Shown one piece after another: positions 23,500-34,200 of a stretch of DNA of 64,000 nucleotides. The notes under the pieces are model-generated. The model ran no database searches. It was not told the DNA's origin and worked only from the letters and a program-made list of their open reading frames with translations. The DNA comes from Phyllostachys edulis (lineage: Eukaryota > Streptophyta > Magnoliopsida > Poales > Poaceae), in NCBI GenBank assembly GCA_036346405.1, contig CM070562.1, positions 112,690,412 through 112,754,411 of the forward strand, in the 5' to 3' direction. Within the stretch, counting starts at the first letter, position 1. Each line of letters opens with the position of its first letter. The translations under genes and the position numbers were made by a program.

Positions 23500-23765
23500 G
23501 AGTACATACTCCTGGGAGTACGAAACGGGCGTCCTATATACCCTTGATCAACTTTTGCTATATACCCTTTTTCATATATAAAAGAAGTATATACACAAAT
23601 TTTACTATAAAAAATGAAATTTAATGAAATTTTTCATGAAACTCACTTTGGGGTATCTTATAATCATTATTGGAGTATGCTCAAATAGATAAAGAGGTAT
23701 CATCATACAATTTAAGTGGTATATGAGAGGTGGAAGTACGTACTCCCAGGAGTACCATATCATTT
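23500..23765. mobile_element. Small MITE-like element with palindromic ends
   Basis: The left end contains ACTCCTGGGAGTACG (about 23509) and the right end its inverse CGTACTCCCAGGAGT (about 23740). The 230 bp between are AT-rich. Terminal 'gggagta' motifs resemble those of the (TA)n-flanked element at 58321-63824, so it may be a relative. No TSD was read. Confidence 0.45.
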
Positions 23766-23839
23766 TCATACACACACACATACATATATGAAGCTGGTTT
23801 TAAAGGCAAAAGCAGCCATTGCTTGTGGATTTTGTAGAG

Positions 23840-24018
23840 AAGAGACTATCACAGACGGTTTTGAGTTAATAACCATATGTGATAGTGTGCATCATAGACG
23901 GTTCGAAAACCGTCTGTGATGACCTCATGTCATCACTGACCCATAAACTTAAACGGCTCACAAAACCGTCTGTGATGACATTTTTGAACTGTCTGTGAAG
24001 ACCTTTTCTATAGTAGCA
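23840..24018. repeat. E2 3' subterminal array and terminus
   Basis: Inverted copies of the array at 6140-6480: 'atcacagacggttttg', 'aaccgtctgtgatgacctca', 'ggctcacaaaaccgtctgtg', ending 'accttttctatagtagca'. Confidence 0.8.
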
Positions 24019-24268
24019 TTGTTTGTTGAAAACCGTATATGATATGTAAAATTATCACAGACAGATATTTTTAAGAACCGTCTGTGATGCTTCACAGACA
24101 GTTTTCGTTATGAACCGTCTGTAATATTACCTCTTCTGAGCGGTTTTAAGCGCAGACCGATAATACGAGCGGTCTATAAACTAAAACGATGCGTGATTGT
24201 ATGTATCTGAGCGATTTTGGTCAACCGTCTATGATTAGACGTTCAGTATTAGCCTTTTTGTAATTGTG
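24019..24268. repeat. E1 5' terminus and outer subterminal array
   Basis: This segment continues the array that stops at 10427. It starts with the second copy of the TTG duplication and ends at the E1 terminus 'gcctttttgtaattgtg', followed by GAT. Read on the minus strand it aligns with 10428-10660 of E2. Confidence 0.8.
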
Positions 24269-24271
24269 GAT

Positions 24272-25038
24272 CTAAATCCAAAAGTAAAAAAAGAACTGAT
24301 TTTTTAAAAAAGACTGTCGAATGACCAACAAATAGACGGATCCCCTCTCTCTCTCTCTCCGTGTCATGATTTTATTTTGCTCGTTCTTCTCTTTCTTTTC
24401 CCCTCACTCTTTTTCCTTTTTTTTTTTTGAAACTCCCTTTTCCTTCCATATGTACATTTAGGCACGTATATTCGCACCCGGCAGTCCATGTCTTGCTTTC
24501 GAAATTGAGGCCTCGTTTAGAATGAGAATGTTTGTGATTCCTGTAGGAATTGAAATAAAGTTCATGCGAAATTCCTTAATTTGAAAAAAGACGTTTGCCC
24601 TGGCTAGCTAGTTGTTTCGTTGAGTAGTCCACAATTAATGATGCACGGATGGAATCACGATCACGGAGGGAATAATGGATGGATTGTGGTTCTTCCTTTT
24701 CTTTTCGTTTTGTTGGGAAAAGTAGCGTACGTGTACTAGCTAGCAGTGGTTGGGTTGGTAATGGAGGCCGCACTTGCAACGGCTCAAAACTGCCTCGCGT
24801 CTCCTTCCTTCCTTCCTTCCTTGTGGCTTGGCTTTGCGAGGTCAAACCCATTCATTGTATGCAGACAGCAAGATTCAGGCAGGCGTAAAAGCATCGGCCA
24901 GGAGCAAAAGACGGCCTCTGAGACCAGAGAAAGAAAGAATTAATGACTATGCATCGATACTCCATGGAAATGCAATGGAGCATGCAGGTGCCTAACAAAT
25001 ATAGGAGGACTAGTCATGGGCCAAGTTTTTTTTTCCTT
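24272..25038. other. Intergenic DNA, nothing recognised
   Basis: The interval is AT-rich with a (CT)n run near 24345-24360, a T-rich run at 24410-24430 and a (CCTT)n run near 24806-24825. Short open frames occur without family resemblance. Confidence 0.5.
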
Positions 25039-25451
25039 CTAAATGGCATTGTTTCGCGTCGTATTAGCAAAAATGGCTTTTATCATGTCGCAATTGCAAA
25101 AATAGCACCTCGTTCGTATGCCCATAGCCCGGACACGCCCTGTGTCGACACGTAGCCGCGTCCGCACGGCCACCGCCCACACGCGGATTTGATGGAGGTG
25201 ACGGCACACGTGGGTGCATGCATGTTCGGGCGAGGTGGAGGTGCATGTCCGGGTGGTGGCCATGTGGAGGAGGGAATCTGGGCGGTGGCCGAGCGGAGGG
25301 GAGGAATTTGAGCGGTGATCGTGCGGACGAGGGTCGTCCGGGCGGTGGTCGTGCATGTGGCCATGTGAGGCTCGTCCGGGCGACTATTTTTTGCAATTGC
25401 AACACGAGCAGAGCTATTTTCGTTAATATGATGTGGAACAGAGTCATTTAG
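25039..25451. mobile_element. Foldback/MITE-like element with about 67-bp inverted ends
   Basis: The left end (25039-25105) and the reverse complement of the right end (25384-25451) share CTAAATG, 'attagcaaaaatggct' / 'attaacgaaaatagct' and 'gcaattgcaaaaatag'. The AT-rich arms flank a 280-bp core with high GC and 'ggtggccg' / 'gggcggtgg' repeats. No clear TSD was seen. Confidence 0.65.
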
Positions 25452-26164
25452 ACCAAAACCTTGTCAAGGGCCTCGGCGCCCTTCATTTATTCACATGCTT
25501 CAAGGGAGGCTGAGAGATACACCTCATCTACTGACGAGAATACGAGCATTCGTTCAAGTGATATTCGGAAGAAATGAGATAGATATACCTTGAAATCGTA
25601 GAGCGGGTTTCTCCGTATTATTCTGAAACAAGAAAAGATGGAGACAAACCTAACCTAACATGGAGCATAGACTCCAGATAGTTAAATATCATCATCATCT
25701 TAAAAATATCACCAGTCTTGTCCAACAGTTGCGTTCAGGGTAGCTACTTTTCATACATTGATTGATACATACCATCACGCATACATATATACATAGATGC
25801 GAGACTCGTGTACGTACGTAGTACATGCAGGCCCAGGCAGAATAACAAGATTACCGTCAACAAGCATGCAGATGCAAGCAGATTAAGTAAGAAACACGTA
25901 CGTACTGTACATACATGCATGGGAATTGGGATTGCTAGCTAGTACTGGGTTGGGCGAGCGATCCATCGTTAAACATGCATGCATGACACGGCAAATACTG
26001 CTCAAGATGTAATTAAGCGCTGATCGAGATTAATTATATATCAAGAAGAAGCTACTCTCTCTCTCTTTTTCCGAGACCAAGAAGCTAGCTAGTAGCTGCA
26101 CCTGTGCATACATACTACATACAATGCAAGCCATACATGTTTACTAACTGGAGTAGCTAGCTAG
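25452..26164. other. 3' flank of the RING gene, nothing else recognised
   Basis: AT-rich DNA with many 'catgcatg' and 'tagctagc' palindromes and a (CT)n run near 26055. It includes the 3' UTR of the minus-strand RING gene. Confidence 0.5.
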
Positions 26165-26770
26165 CTACGGCAAGAAGCTCTCGTCCCCAGCAGCGGCAGC
26201 GGCGCCGGCGCTAGTAACATCGACGTTGTCGTCGCAGGTGGCCCCGCACCTCCGGCAGCGTCCCGGCAGTGGCGGCGTCGGCGATGAGCCGATGGTGGCG
26301 CGGCAGGAGGGGCAGGTGGCGTGGGCCCCCAGCCAGGTGTCGATGCAGGCGACGTGGAAGCCGTGGGCGCAGTGCGGCAGCACGCGGAGGTCCTCCCCCG
26401 CGGCGAACTCGGCAAGGCAGATGGCGCACTCCCCTTGTCCTTGGGATGCAGCAAAGGCGACGGTGGGGAGCGCGTCGATAGCCTTCTTCTTTAAACCCTT
26501 TGATTTGATTGGAGGGGGAGGGGGAAGGGGAGGGGGATGAGAGAAGGTAGAAGAAGCAGTGGCAGCGGGTGATGCGGCGGTGCGGCGGCAGGCACATCGT
26601 GCGAGGAGGGCGAGGCCAGCGATGCAGATGAGGGCGCAGAGGAGGGAGGCGAGGATGACCACCATGTCGGAGTCCATGGAGATGGCCCCTGCCCCTGGCG
26701 AAGAGGAAGAGGGTGGGGCGGAGGAGGAGAGGTCGGCGGTGGAGCGGAGGAGGATCGCCGGAGCTGCCAT
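26165..26770 (-). CDS. RING-H2 finger E3 ubiquitin ligase, ATL type
   Basis: Single-exon 201-aa protein, typical of the intron-poor ATL family. After a Ser/Pro-rich N-terminus comes one hydrophobic segment at about residues 36-58 (VVILASLLCALICIAGLALL), then a basic stretch, a Pro run (79-87) and a GLD-like motif 'KGLKKKAIDALP' (91-102). The RING-H2 domain (115-157) has the spacing C-x2-C-x15-C-x1-H-x2-H-x2-C-x10-C-x2-C and the Pro before the third Cys site that the family conserves. Such proteins sit in membranes and pass ubiquitin from an E2 enzyme to targets. Many are stress- or elicitor-responsive, and the target here is unknown. A Cys-rich tail 'RCRRCGATCDD' (171-181) is extra. The frame is open upstream to 26977, but I chose the ATG at 26770 because a TATA box lies at 26841-26850, inside that extension. 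Confidence 0.9.
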   Translation of the reverse strand: MAAPAILLRSTADLSSSAPPSSSSPGAGAISMDSDMVVILASLLCALICIAGLALLARCACRRTAASPAATASSTFSHPPPLPPPPPIKSKGLKKKAIDALPTVAFAASQGQGECAICLAEFAAGEDLRVLPHCAHGFHVACIDTWLGAHATCPSCRATIGSSPTPPLPGRCRRCGATCDDNVDVTSAGAAAAAGDESFLP

Positions 26771-26840
26771 GGTCCAAGCTAGTAGCGGTAGCTGTTTAAT
26801 TTGTTGGCGGTTGATATGCATCGGAGGGAGTCTGTGCTTG

Positions 26841-26850
26841 GTTTTTATAG
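26841..26850 (-). promoter_or_regulatory. TATA box of the RING gene
   Basis: Minus-strand CTATAAAAAC lies about 71 bp upstream of the ATG at 26770, giving a predicted 5' UTR of about 40 nt. Confidence 0.6.
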
Positions 26851-28375
26851 ACAGATCGACATCACCTGGCACTGGCACTCTGGCAGGCAGGGCAGGGGGC
26901 GGAGACATGCTCAGCTCAGCTCGATCCGCTTGACAATTCAGTGACAGTGGCCAGCTCAGCTCGATCCACTTAACCATTCATTGACAGCCAGCCAGCCTAC
27001 GTGGACACCTTGGTTGGAGTAACTACATTAATTCCTCCTCCATGGTAAAGCTAGCAGCGCAGCACGTGACTTTGCTTTGATATGAACAAGACAAGATGCA
27101 AAGGCAGCCCCTTAAATCTCTAATCGGACAAGATGCAACCAAAGGCAAAGACAGACACGCTAGCGTCCATCCGGCTGAGGCAATCGATCCCAGTCTAGCA
27201 TCTCATCTCATCATCCCCAGGCATCCAGCAGAGAGCAGAAATGCACATCACACACATACGCACGCATCTCTGCCCAGTCCAGATCTGCTACCCAAGGCAA
27301 GGCCGAGCAAAAGATTAACATACTCGTTTTTCTGCTACTGCCGTAGCTATCATCAATCCCAGAATGATCAACCCTCCGGAATAAAACAACTACGATATAC
27401 TACCCAGTTATCATTGCAGCAGAAGAAGACGCAAAAGGAAGCTCCATCTTTTCTACAAGCCAACAAACCCAAACAACAATACTGCCCAAACAAGTAAACT
27501 ATATCGTGCGCACAACAATCATATCGATCAAACCATGCCAATTGCCAAACCCCCATCCTTAATTTACCACTCATCTTTCAAGACAACAATATAATCTCCA
27601 TCGATTAATAATCCCCAAAAGGTTTATATAAACCCAAGCAAGCCGAATAGGATGCCTAAATGCATACCTGTGCGCATGTATCTATCTGAGCAAAGGAACT
27701 ACAATATTGGCTTGCACCCACTGGCGATACTGCTTAAGTGTCTAGACTCTACAGTAACAACCACACCAGCACAACACAAGTATAAGGGAGCATCCAAGTA
27801 CTCCAACCCCCCCCCCCCCCCCCAAAAAAAAACAGAGGGCAAGTGCATGTTCTAGTTCTCGAACCTTGAGAAACCGTATGGACTATCGAATACAGGACCG
27901 AAAAAGTTCGGCCTGGGATGTTTCACTGGGCGAACATCAATACATGGTTTTTGGCCCATAGGATCGTACTCCTAGTAGTACTATCAATCTTGCTACACAC
28001 TATCGGTCATCTGGTGGGTGTGAACTACACACCAACATGACTTGGTGATACATACCATCTGTGCTGCAGATAGCTCAATTAGTCTAGTTCTTCAGACAAT
28101 GTTGGTTGTGGGCCCTGTTCACGGTCTCACACGACTAATATATAGAGATCAAAGTTGACTAAGTGAATCCTAACAACCCAGCCTCCATCCATCAATGACC
28201 AGAACTAAATAATTGTGCAATCAACTTAATAGTTTCTGGTTTCCATAAAAATGGTGCTTACTGATGAATGATATTAACATTTTCCAAAGCAATACAGTGA
28301 AACAGAATAGAGAGAGAGAGAGAGAGTACAACTAAGCGATCAACAGAGAAGTCCCCTCCACAAATGGATTTCTGA
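26851..28375. other. Region between the RING and OEP21 genes
   Basis: No gene is recognised. It should hold the RING promoter on the left and the OEP21 3' UTR on the right. A poly(C)-poly(A) run of about 30 nt lies at 27807-27835. A (GA)n run at 28307-28326 probably falls in the OEP21 3' UTR. Confidence 0.5.
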
Positions 28376-30487
28376 TCACATATCAAATCTAACATCCCAT
28401 TTTCCATCCATATAAGCATTAAGAGTCCAATCGTTTTCCCTGGGCTGGAAATAAGGCATCTGCAATCAAACGTTTTAAAAAAATTACAACAAGGTAGAAA
28501 ATTCAAGCCAATGTTTTGTCCGACAATGAATGGAAAGCTCATTATTTTGCACTAATTGTATCCTACAAATGTGGTATCAGGTACGCAGAAAAAAATGCTC
28601 ATCAGAGTATATATATTTCAACTAGATCAGCAAAATAGATGGCCATGGCTAAAAGGGAAGGGAGGGCACCTCATATTTCAACAAGAAACTGTTTCTAAAA
28701 ATAATATTTCAACATGGAGGTTCAGAACAGCATATCAGACACCGACAGATATTAAAGGCACATTAAGTTACTTGTAATCGGACCAATATACCGCTATCTC
28801 CTAAGGTTTCTTCAGCGAATATGTGTTGACTGACTGGTGAGAAACAACTGATGTGCTTTTCAAATATATATATCCTAAAGGGAAGCTTATGACACACCCT
28901 ACTGATGTGCTTTTCAAAATTATTTTTATGTTGCAGCAATGGAGGCCTCTATGGAGAGACTGTGAACACCAACAGATGGATCACTTTGTCAGTCTTCTGT
29001 GAGGTCAAACTAACGCGATGAAGAGGACCTGAAGTTAATTCCGTGTTGGATAGGTTTTTGGTGGTGGCTCTTTATGGTTGCTTTTATCTTTCTTAGATCT
29101 TTGTACGGAGTTGCTGTTCGGTAGTGGGGTTTCCGGATCAAATGTTTGGTAATGCGCGGTACTGTAAGCTGGTCTCCCCAGCAAAACCTTTGTATCTTTT
29201 GTTTGAACCTCTAGCTAGCTTTCAATAAAAGCTGTGCCATGGTGTCTGGAAAAAAAAGACAACCAGCAACTCCCAGCAGACCATAAGGGAAAACATTTGC
29301 ACAAATAGTTTACCATGTAACTAAAACCTGTGTGAGTACATAGTTCTGTAGATAAATACAGCATAGAAGTATGTGCGTAAAAGAAGCTGGTAGCGAAAAG
29401 CGGGTTAGAGGTTGGAAAACTGGTGTCCATTTGTGCATAAAGAGAACATTGTTAAAGACAAGCAGCTAGTTAAGTTGTTTGCATGGTGATGGCTGGCATT
29501 GCACGACTCGTGCGTAAAAGAATGAGTTGGTAATACAAATGGAAATGGTTACCTTGTGATACAGTTCATAGCCAACTTTGAACCTGACATCTTGACCTTT
29601 TCTGAAGTCAAGTATGTTCCAGGCGAATTCGACTGCTCCAGTTCGCTTCCTCTGCAAGAATCACAAGTCGAGGCTTAAAAGTAGGAAAAAGGTTGTTAAG
29701 AGCACAATACAGTAGATTAGATGTGCCATAATAAAAGGCCGGAAAGAATGGAGGCCAGGAATTGGAGGTAGTAGTATAGCGGGAGGGAGAAAAGTGAGCA
29801 GAGCAGACTTACCGGGTTGAATTGTTTATCAGTAAGCAGGCGTCCTTTGAGGTTTATCCCGAGCAAGCCGTTTGAGGTGAATGAGACAGCCTTCTTGCCG
29901 CGAAGGGTGTAGGTGAGATCATCATCGGTGGCTTTGTCTAGGTGGATGCCTACTCCTATGTTAGCTGATAGCTGGAGGTGGGTGAGGGGAGAAGGGAAAT
30001 AATAAGGATGGTCAGTACGTGTTTCTTAATTTCTTCCCTTGTTAGCAACCATGAATGAGTGGATGATAGTGCCAATTTTTCTTTTCCGCGAGCATACATG
30101 TATATACTATGTTGCTATGTGGAGACTAGGCAGGCTGTAAGGGAAAATGGATGGACGGGGAAGGAAGGAAGCTACCTGGGGATAGAAGTGCCTTACAAAG
30201 ATAGCGAGATAGCTTGGGGCTCCGGTGGTGGTGTCGATCTCCGCATGGGCCTGCGCGCGTCGAGCAATCGCAATCGCAATGGATGAATGAATATGAATGG
30301 CGATGATATGAGGAAGATTGAGATTGAGATGAAGGGAAGAAACGAATAGAGGATGGTGATTTGGTTGGACTTGGACCTGGAGGAGGGAGTTGGAGCCGAG
30401 GGGGAGCTTCTCCTTGGCGTGGAGGCGGAGGCCACCGCTGGCGTTGGCGTTGGAGTCGCCGGCGCGCAGCCGCAGAGAAGTCTCCAT
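28376..30487 (-). CDS. OEP21: Outer envelope pore protein 21 (OEP21), chloroplast
   Basis: Five exons on the minus strand: 30487-30377, 30250-30176, 29971-29813, 29651-29553 and 28459-28376. All junctions are GT-AG and the lengths (111, 75, 159, 99, 84 bp) are whole codons, giving 175 aa; pea OEP21 is about 177. Recognisable stretches are METSLRLRAGD...LRLHAKEKL, 'EIDTTTGAPSYLAIFVRHFY', 'LRGKKAVSFTSNGLLGINLK', 'RKRTGAVEFAWNILDFRKGQ', 'DVRFKVGYELYHK' and the C-terminus 'KWDVRFDM'. OEP21 forms a small beta-barrel, anion-selective, ATP- and triose-phosphate-regulated channel in the plastid outer envelope. As usual for it, there is no cleavable transit peptide. The last intron (28460-29552) is long and holds repeat debris. 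The gene is divergent from callose synthase. Confidence 0.93.
28849..28918. repeat. 17-bp direct repeat flanking a 36-bp insert
   Basis: 'ctgatgtgcttttcaaa' occurs near 28849 and again near 28902, separated by 36 bp, inside OEP21 intron 4. It resembles a small duplication or an excision scar. Confidence 0.6.
28930..29259 (+). mobile_element. Probable LINE-like 3' end in OEP21 intron 4
   Basis: A G/T-rich stretch ends with 'ctttgtatcttttgtttgaa', then 'ttcaataaaagctgtgcc' and an A-run at 29250-29257. This is a retroposon-like 3' end on the plus strand, antisense to OEP21. No coding part is preserved and no TSD was found. Confidence 0.4.
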
Positions 30488-31267
30488 GGGATATCCGATG
30501 GGAAGGGAATGGGATCGAGCCTGGTCTGCTGTGCTCTGCTAGGGTTTAGTCACAAGCCCCTGCCCTGCCGCTTCCTCTAGTGAGTGACGATCGGTTTGGG
30601 TTGGGTTTGGGTTTGGGTTGGGTTGGGTAAGGATTGAATTGCACAGCAGCAACAAATACATCACCTTAGTTGGGCCGGACTTCTCTCTGCCGTGCCCGCG
30701 TGGTTGCACTGCAGCATCCCACGATTATTATTCTAAGTAATCGGGCCATTCTGAGCTAGTAATGGGTAAAAGGGGAGAAAATAAAATATATACTAGTATT
30801 CGACTTTCTTCTGTTCCCAAAAAGACAGGTACGGATTATATTCCGGTTGCACGCTACGCTACGTTTTGCTTTGCTTTTGAATTCGGTGGTAATGAAAAAG
30901 TGTCCTTTCTTCTCGTTACTTTAATTTAACCCTCCCCAATCGACAGAGAATTCAAAAGGAGATCGAGCGTCTCTTTGCTTTTCCACTCCAGTCTCTCTCA
31001 CCCCCACCCACAGCCCCACTGCTGCTGTGCTGCTGCTCTCTGCTCTGCTGCACGCACCTCCCCCTCCGGAGCAAGCCAAGCCCGAATCTAGGGTTTCCTT
31101 CCTAGCTCGGATCGTCTTCCTCCTCCATGCGTCCCGCCTGAGGCAAGCCCACCCCATCCCACGATCCCCTTCCTTTCCCGCTCTAACATTGCCTTTCCAT
31201 CGTCTCTCTTCTTTCTTCTCGGTGCACAGCAGATCGATCTGGTTCCCTTGCCATAGCAGAACGGAAG
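30488..31267. promoter_or_regulatory. Shared upstream region of OEP21 and callose synthase
   Basis: Only 780 bp separate the two divergent start codons. The stretch contains telo-box-like 'agggttta' (30541) and 'tagggtttcc' (31089), common in promoters and leaders of plant housekeeping genes. It also has a 'ttgggttgggtttgggtttg' microsatellite (30598-30628) and a CT-rich leader before the callose synthase ATG (30985-31230). No consensus TATA box is obvious for either gene. Confidence 0.55.
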
Positions 31268-34200
31268 ATGGCGTCGTCCTCAGGGAGGAGGCCGGGCCCC
31301 GGGGACTCCTCCGCCTCGCCCGCGTCCGCCACCGCCGGCAGGAGGATCCTCCGCACGCAGACCGCCGGCAACCTGGGGGAGTCCAGCTTCGACAGTGAGG
31401 TCGTGCCCTCCTCGCTCGTTGAGATCGCCCCCATCCTTCGTGTCGCAAACGAGGTCGAGGCCAGCAGCCCACGCGTCGCCTACCTATGTGCGTGCCTTCC
31501 CTCGCTGCCTCCTCCTCCCCATTGCCTCTACTAGTATACTGTACCCTCTCTCCTCTCTCTCTACCCATGCCAATGTTTGTGTCTCTGTATGTTCCTGTGT
31601 GTGTTTTGATTGACTAGTTACTACTGCTACTCAATTCCGTCTCTGCATTCAGCTTGTACCATAGCAGAGCCAGAACGGAATTCCCTCATCTAATTCTCCT
31701 GTGAGGATCGAATTGATTATTTGGATGCTTAATTCCCTACTTGCTTGTTTCGTTGCTCCCTGGAACGGATGGGATGCCATGTCTTGTCTTAATTAGGTCG
31801 CTTCTACGCCTTCGAGAAGGCCCATCGCCTGGACCCAACCTCCAGTGGTCGAGGTGTTCGTCAATTCAAAACCGCCCTCCTGCAGAGGCTAGAAAGGGTA
31901 TGCTGTGCTCTCCCATGATACCGTCTCTCCTCTATTTCTATTATTATCCACCACGTCCATCCATTTGGATTTCGGTGCAATACATTCTCCCCCTTCTCGG
32001 GTGACACTGACACCATATCAAATACATGCATTGACTGTACAACCTCGAACCTATTCAAGGAGTTCTCATCATATATGTAATGTCATATGTTCGCATAAGA
32101 TTCCTTGCCCGCCATTTGCTACCTGAAAAATCATGGAGCTATGTAAGCTGTTTTACTTGAACAAGACATTTGCACAACATCTATTGCCTTGAATTCTTTT
32201 CACGGACGCAAGGGATAAATACATCCAAGTAGCCATATTAAATGAAGGAAAGCTTGGTGGGTCACCCCACTGAAAAAAATATATACGTTCCATATGCTCT
32301 TGACTTTGTAACCATCCACTTCCTCAGGAAAATGACCCCACGTTGAAGGGAAGGGTCAAACAGAGTGATGCTCGAGAAATGCAGAGTTTCTACCAGAACT
32401 ACTATAAGAAGTACATCCAAGCACTTCAAAATGCTGCTGATAAAGCTGACCGGTGAGCAAGTTTGCTTTGTGCCGCCCTCATGCTGACTCATTTACTTCT
32501 TCCCTAACACTACTTTTCTTTTGTAATAATTGTGCAGCGCTCAACTCACGAAAGCGTATCAAACTGCAGCTGTGCTGTTTGAGGTCCTAAAAGCCGTCAA
32601 TGTCTCGCAGAAACTTGAAGTTGACAAAGCGGTAAAGTCTAGCCTCATTGCCGTGTTGCTCCTATGGTGGATTCTAGCTTGTTCAACCTTGTAGTTTTTT
32701 CTTTCCTGCCACGCTGTAACTGTTATTTACAAAATAATTGTGTGTGTCCTTCAATTCACTTCCCGCTGTAATTGTTGCAGATTTTGGAGACACACAACCA
32801 AGTCGAGGAGAAGAAAAGGTTGTATCTTCCTTATAATATCCTCCCACTTGACCCTGATAGCGCTAATCAGGCTATCATGCGATATCCTGAGGTTACTATC
32901 TATCCTGAGTTCCATACCAAATTTCCGAAGAGCTTAGCATACTTTGATGAGATGACTATAGTAGGGCTTATGCTGGTTTTCATCATTATGTAGATTCAAG
33001 CCGCTTTTCACGCTCTTCGTAATACCAGAGGTTTGCCATGGCCCAAGGAACATGAAAAGAAGCCTGATGCAGATCTTCTTGGTTGGCTTCAGGCTATGTT
33101 TGGATTTCAGGTTATCACACCGTGGTGGCTATTTACCTTTTGTTTTCACAACAGACATGTTCATGTCGATGATTTGTTTGTGAACTCTGAATACAGGCTA
33201 TCTAACTTCATCTATCACTCTGCAGAAAGATAATGTATCCAACCAAAGGGAACACCTCATACTCTTGCTTGCCAACGTGCACATAAGGCAGATTCCCAAA
33301 CCTGACCAACAACCAAAGGTGTCCCCTTTTCCAACATACACATGCGTGAGGTGTGGGCACATGGATACTTGAGCCATGAGGGCATCTACTCATTCCCTTT
33401 TGGCTAACATTTTCAGTTGGATGACCGTGCGCTGGATGCAGTAATGAAGAAGCTTTTTAAGAACTACAAGAGATGGTGCAAGTACCTTGGCCGCAAAAGC
33501 GGCTTACGGTAAGATGTTCAATCTTCGATGGAAAATTTAGATGTAATCATGATTCTGTGATTTTACCCAGAGCTGCAATTATGTGATTTTCTTAATCCCT
33601 TGGTTGACTAATTAGTTGATCATTTCCTTTCTAGGTTGCCAACTATCCAACAGGAAGTACAGCAGCGTAAGCTTCTCTATATGGGCCTTTATCTGCTCAT
33701 CTGGGGTGAGGCTGCTAACCTGAGATTTATGCCAGAGTGTCTTTGCTACATCTATCATCATGTATGACCAATTCCTTCCTTGTTCCTCAAATTAAGCGTA
33801 TGCTCTATACTTATATTTACTGAACTAGTGAACTGGAATACTGGATCTTAAAGTAGTTCAAACTCCTGACATGATTGTCTGGTCGCAATAAAAATTATGC
33901 AAAAATAGTATGTTATTTGTCTTATCTAACCTTGACTTGCACAAAGCTGTTGGCATCTTACGAGGAATCCCATTCTGTTCACTTCCACGGTGTGGGAAAT
34001 TATATGTTGGATGTAATTTATCTTAAGGAATCGAGGACTAATCTGCAAAATTGTCAAATAAAGTCGATCATCCTCTCCAATTAAACCTAGCTTAATCTAG
34101 AGAATATGTCAGTACAACATTATTAATCGGTAAAGGTAGTGTATACTTGCATGGTTGCACCCATTAGCAACATGAAAAGGCCTTGATAGTTTGGCTGCAT

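Larger units (their letters stand above)
10428..24018 (+). mobile_element. CACTA element E2, nested in E1
   Basis: The left terminus is CACTACTACAAAAAAAG at 10428. The right terminus, read on the minus strand, is TGCTACTATAGAAAAGG at 24018, so only the first two bases deviate from CACTACTA. Flanking 3-bp repeats are TTG (10425-10427 and 24019-24021). The left end has the subterminal pattern that marks the 5' end in E1 and the right end has the 3' pattern, so E2 points along the plus strand, opposite to E1. At 13.6 kb it is inflated by retrotransposon insertions. No transposase exon was found in it, so it is probably non-autonomous. Confidence 0.75.
6140..24268 (-). mobile_element. CACTA (En/Spm) element E1, interrupted by element E2
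   Basis: The left end begins CACTACTAGAGAAAATG at 6140. The right end, read on the minus strand, begins CACAATTACAAAAAGG at 24268. The 3 bp outside both ends are GAT (6137-6139 and 24269-24271), the 3-bp TSD expected of CACTA elements. Both ends carry arrays of an 'acagacggtt' motif in direct and inverted orientation. The coding remnants (TNP2, then Ulp1-like) lie on the minus strand, so the 5' end is on the right. A second CACTA element fills 10428-24018. Without it E1 is about 4.5 kb, a decayed deletion derivative. It also carries a LINE insertion at 7576-8155. Confidence 0.85.

Noticed and set aside
10428..24268. Pairing the 10428 terminus with the 24268 terminus as one element
   Set aside because: Their flanks (TTG versus GAT) do not match and both ends are of the same 5' type. 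The 10428/24018 and 6140/24268 pairings give matching TSDs.
26771..26977. N-terminal extension of the RING protein to 26977
   Set aside because: A TATA box at 26841-26850 lies inside it and the ATL N-terminus fits the ATG at 26770.
30107..30376. Continuous 126-codon frame as an alternative OEP21 exon 1
   Set aside because: Beyond 30377 it runs through an intron with a clear gt donor; the spliced reading continues the OEP21 family pattern exactly.
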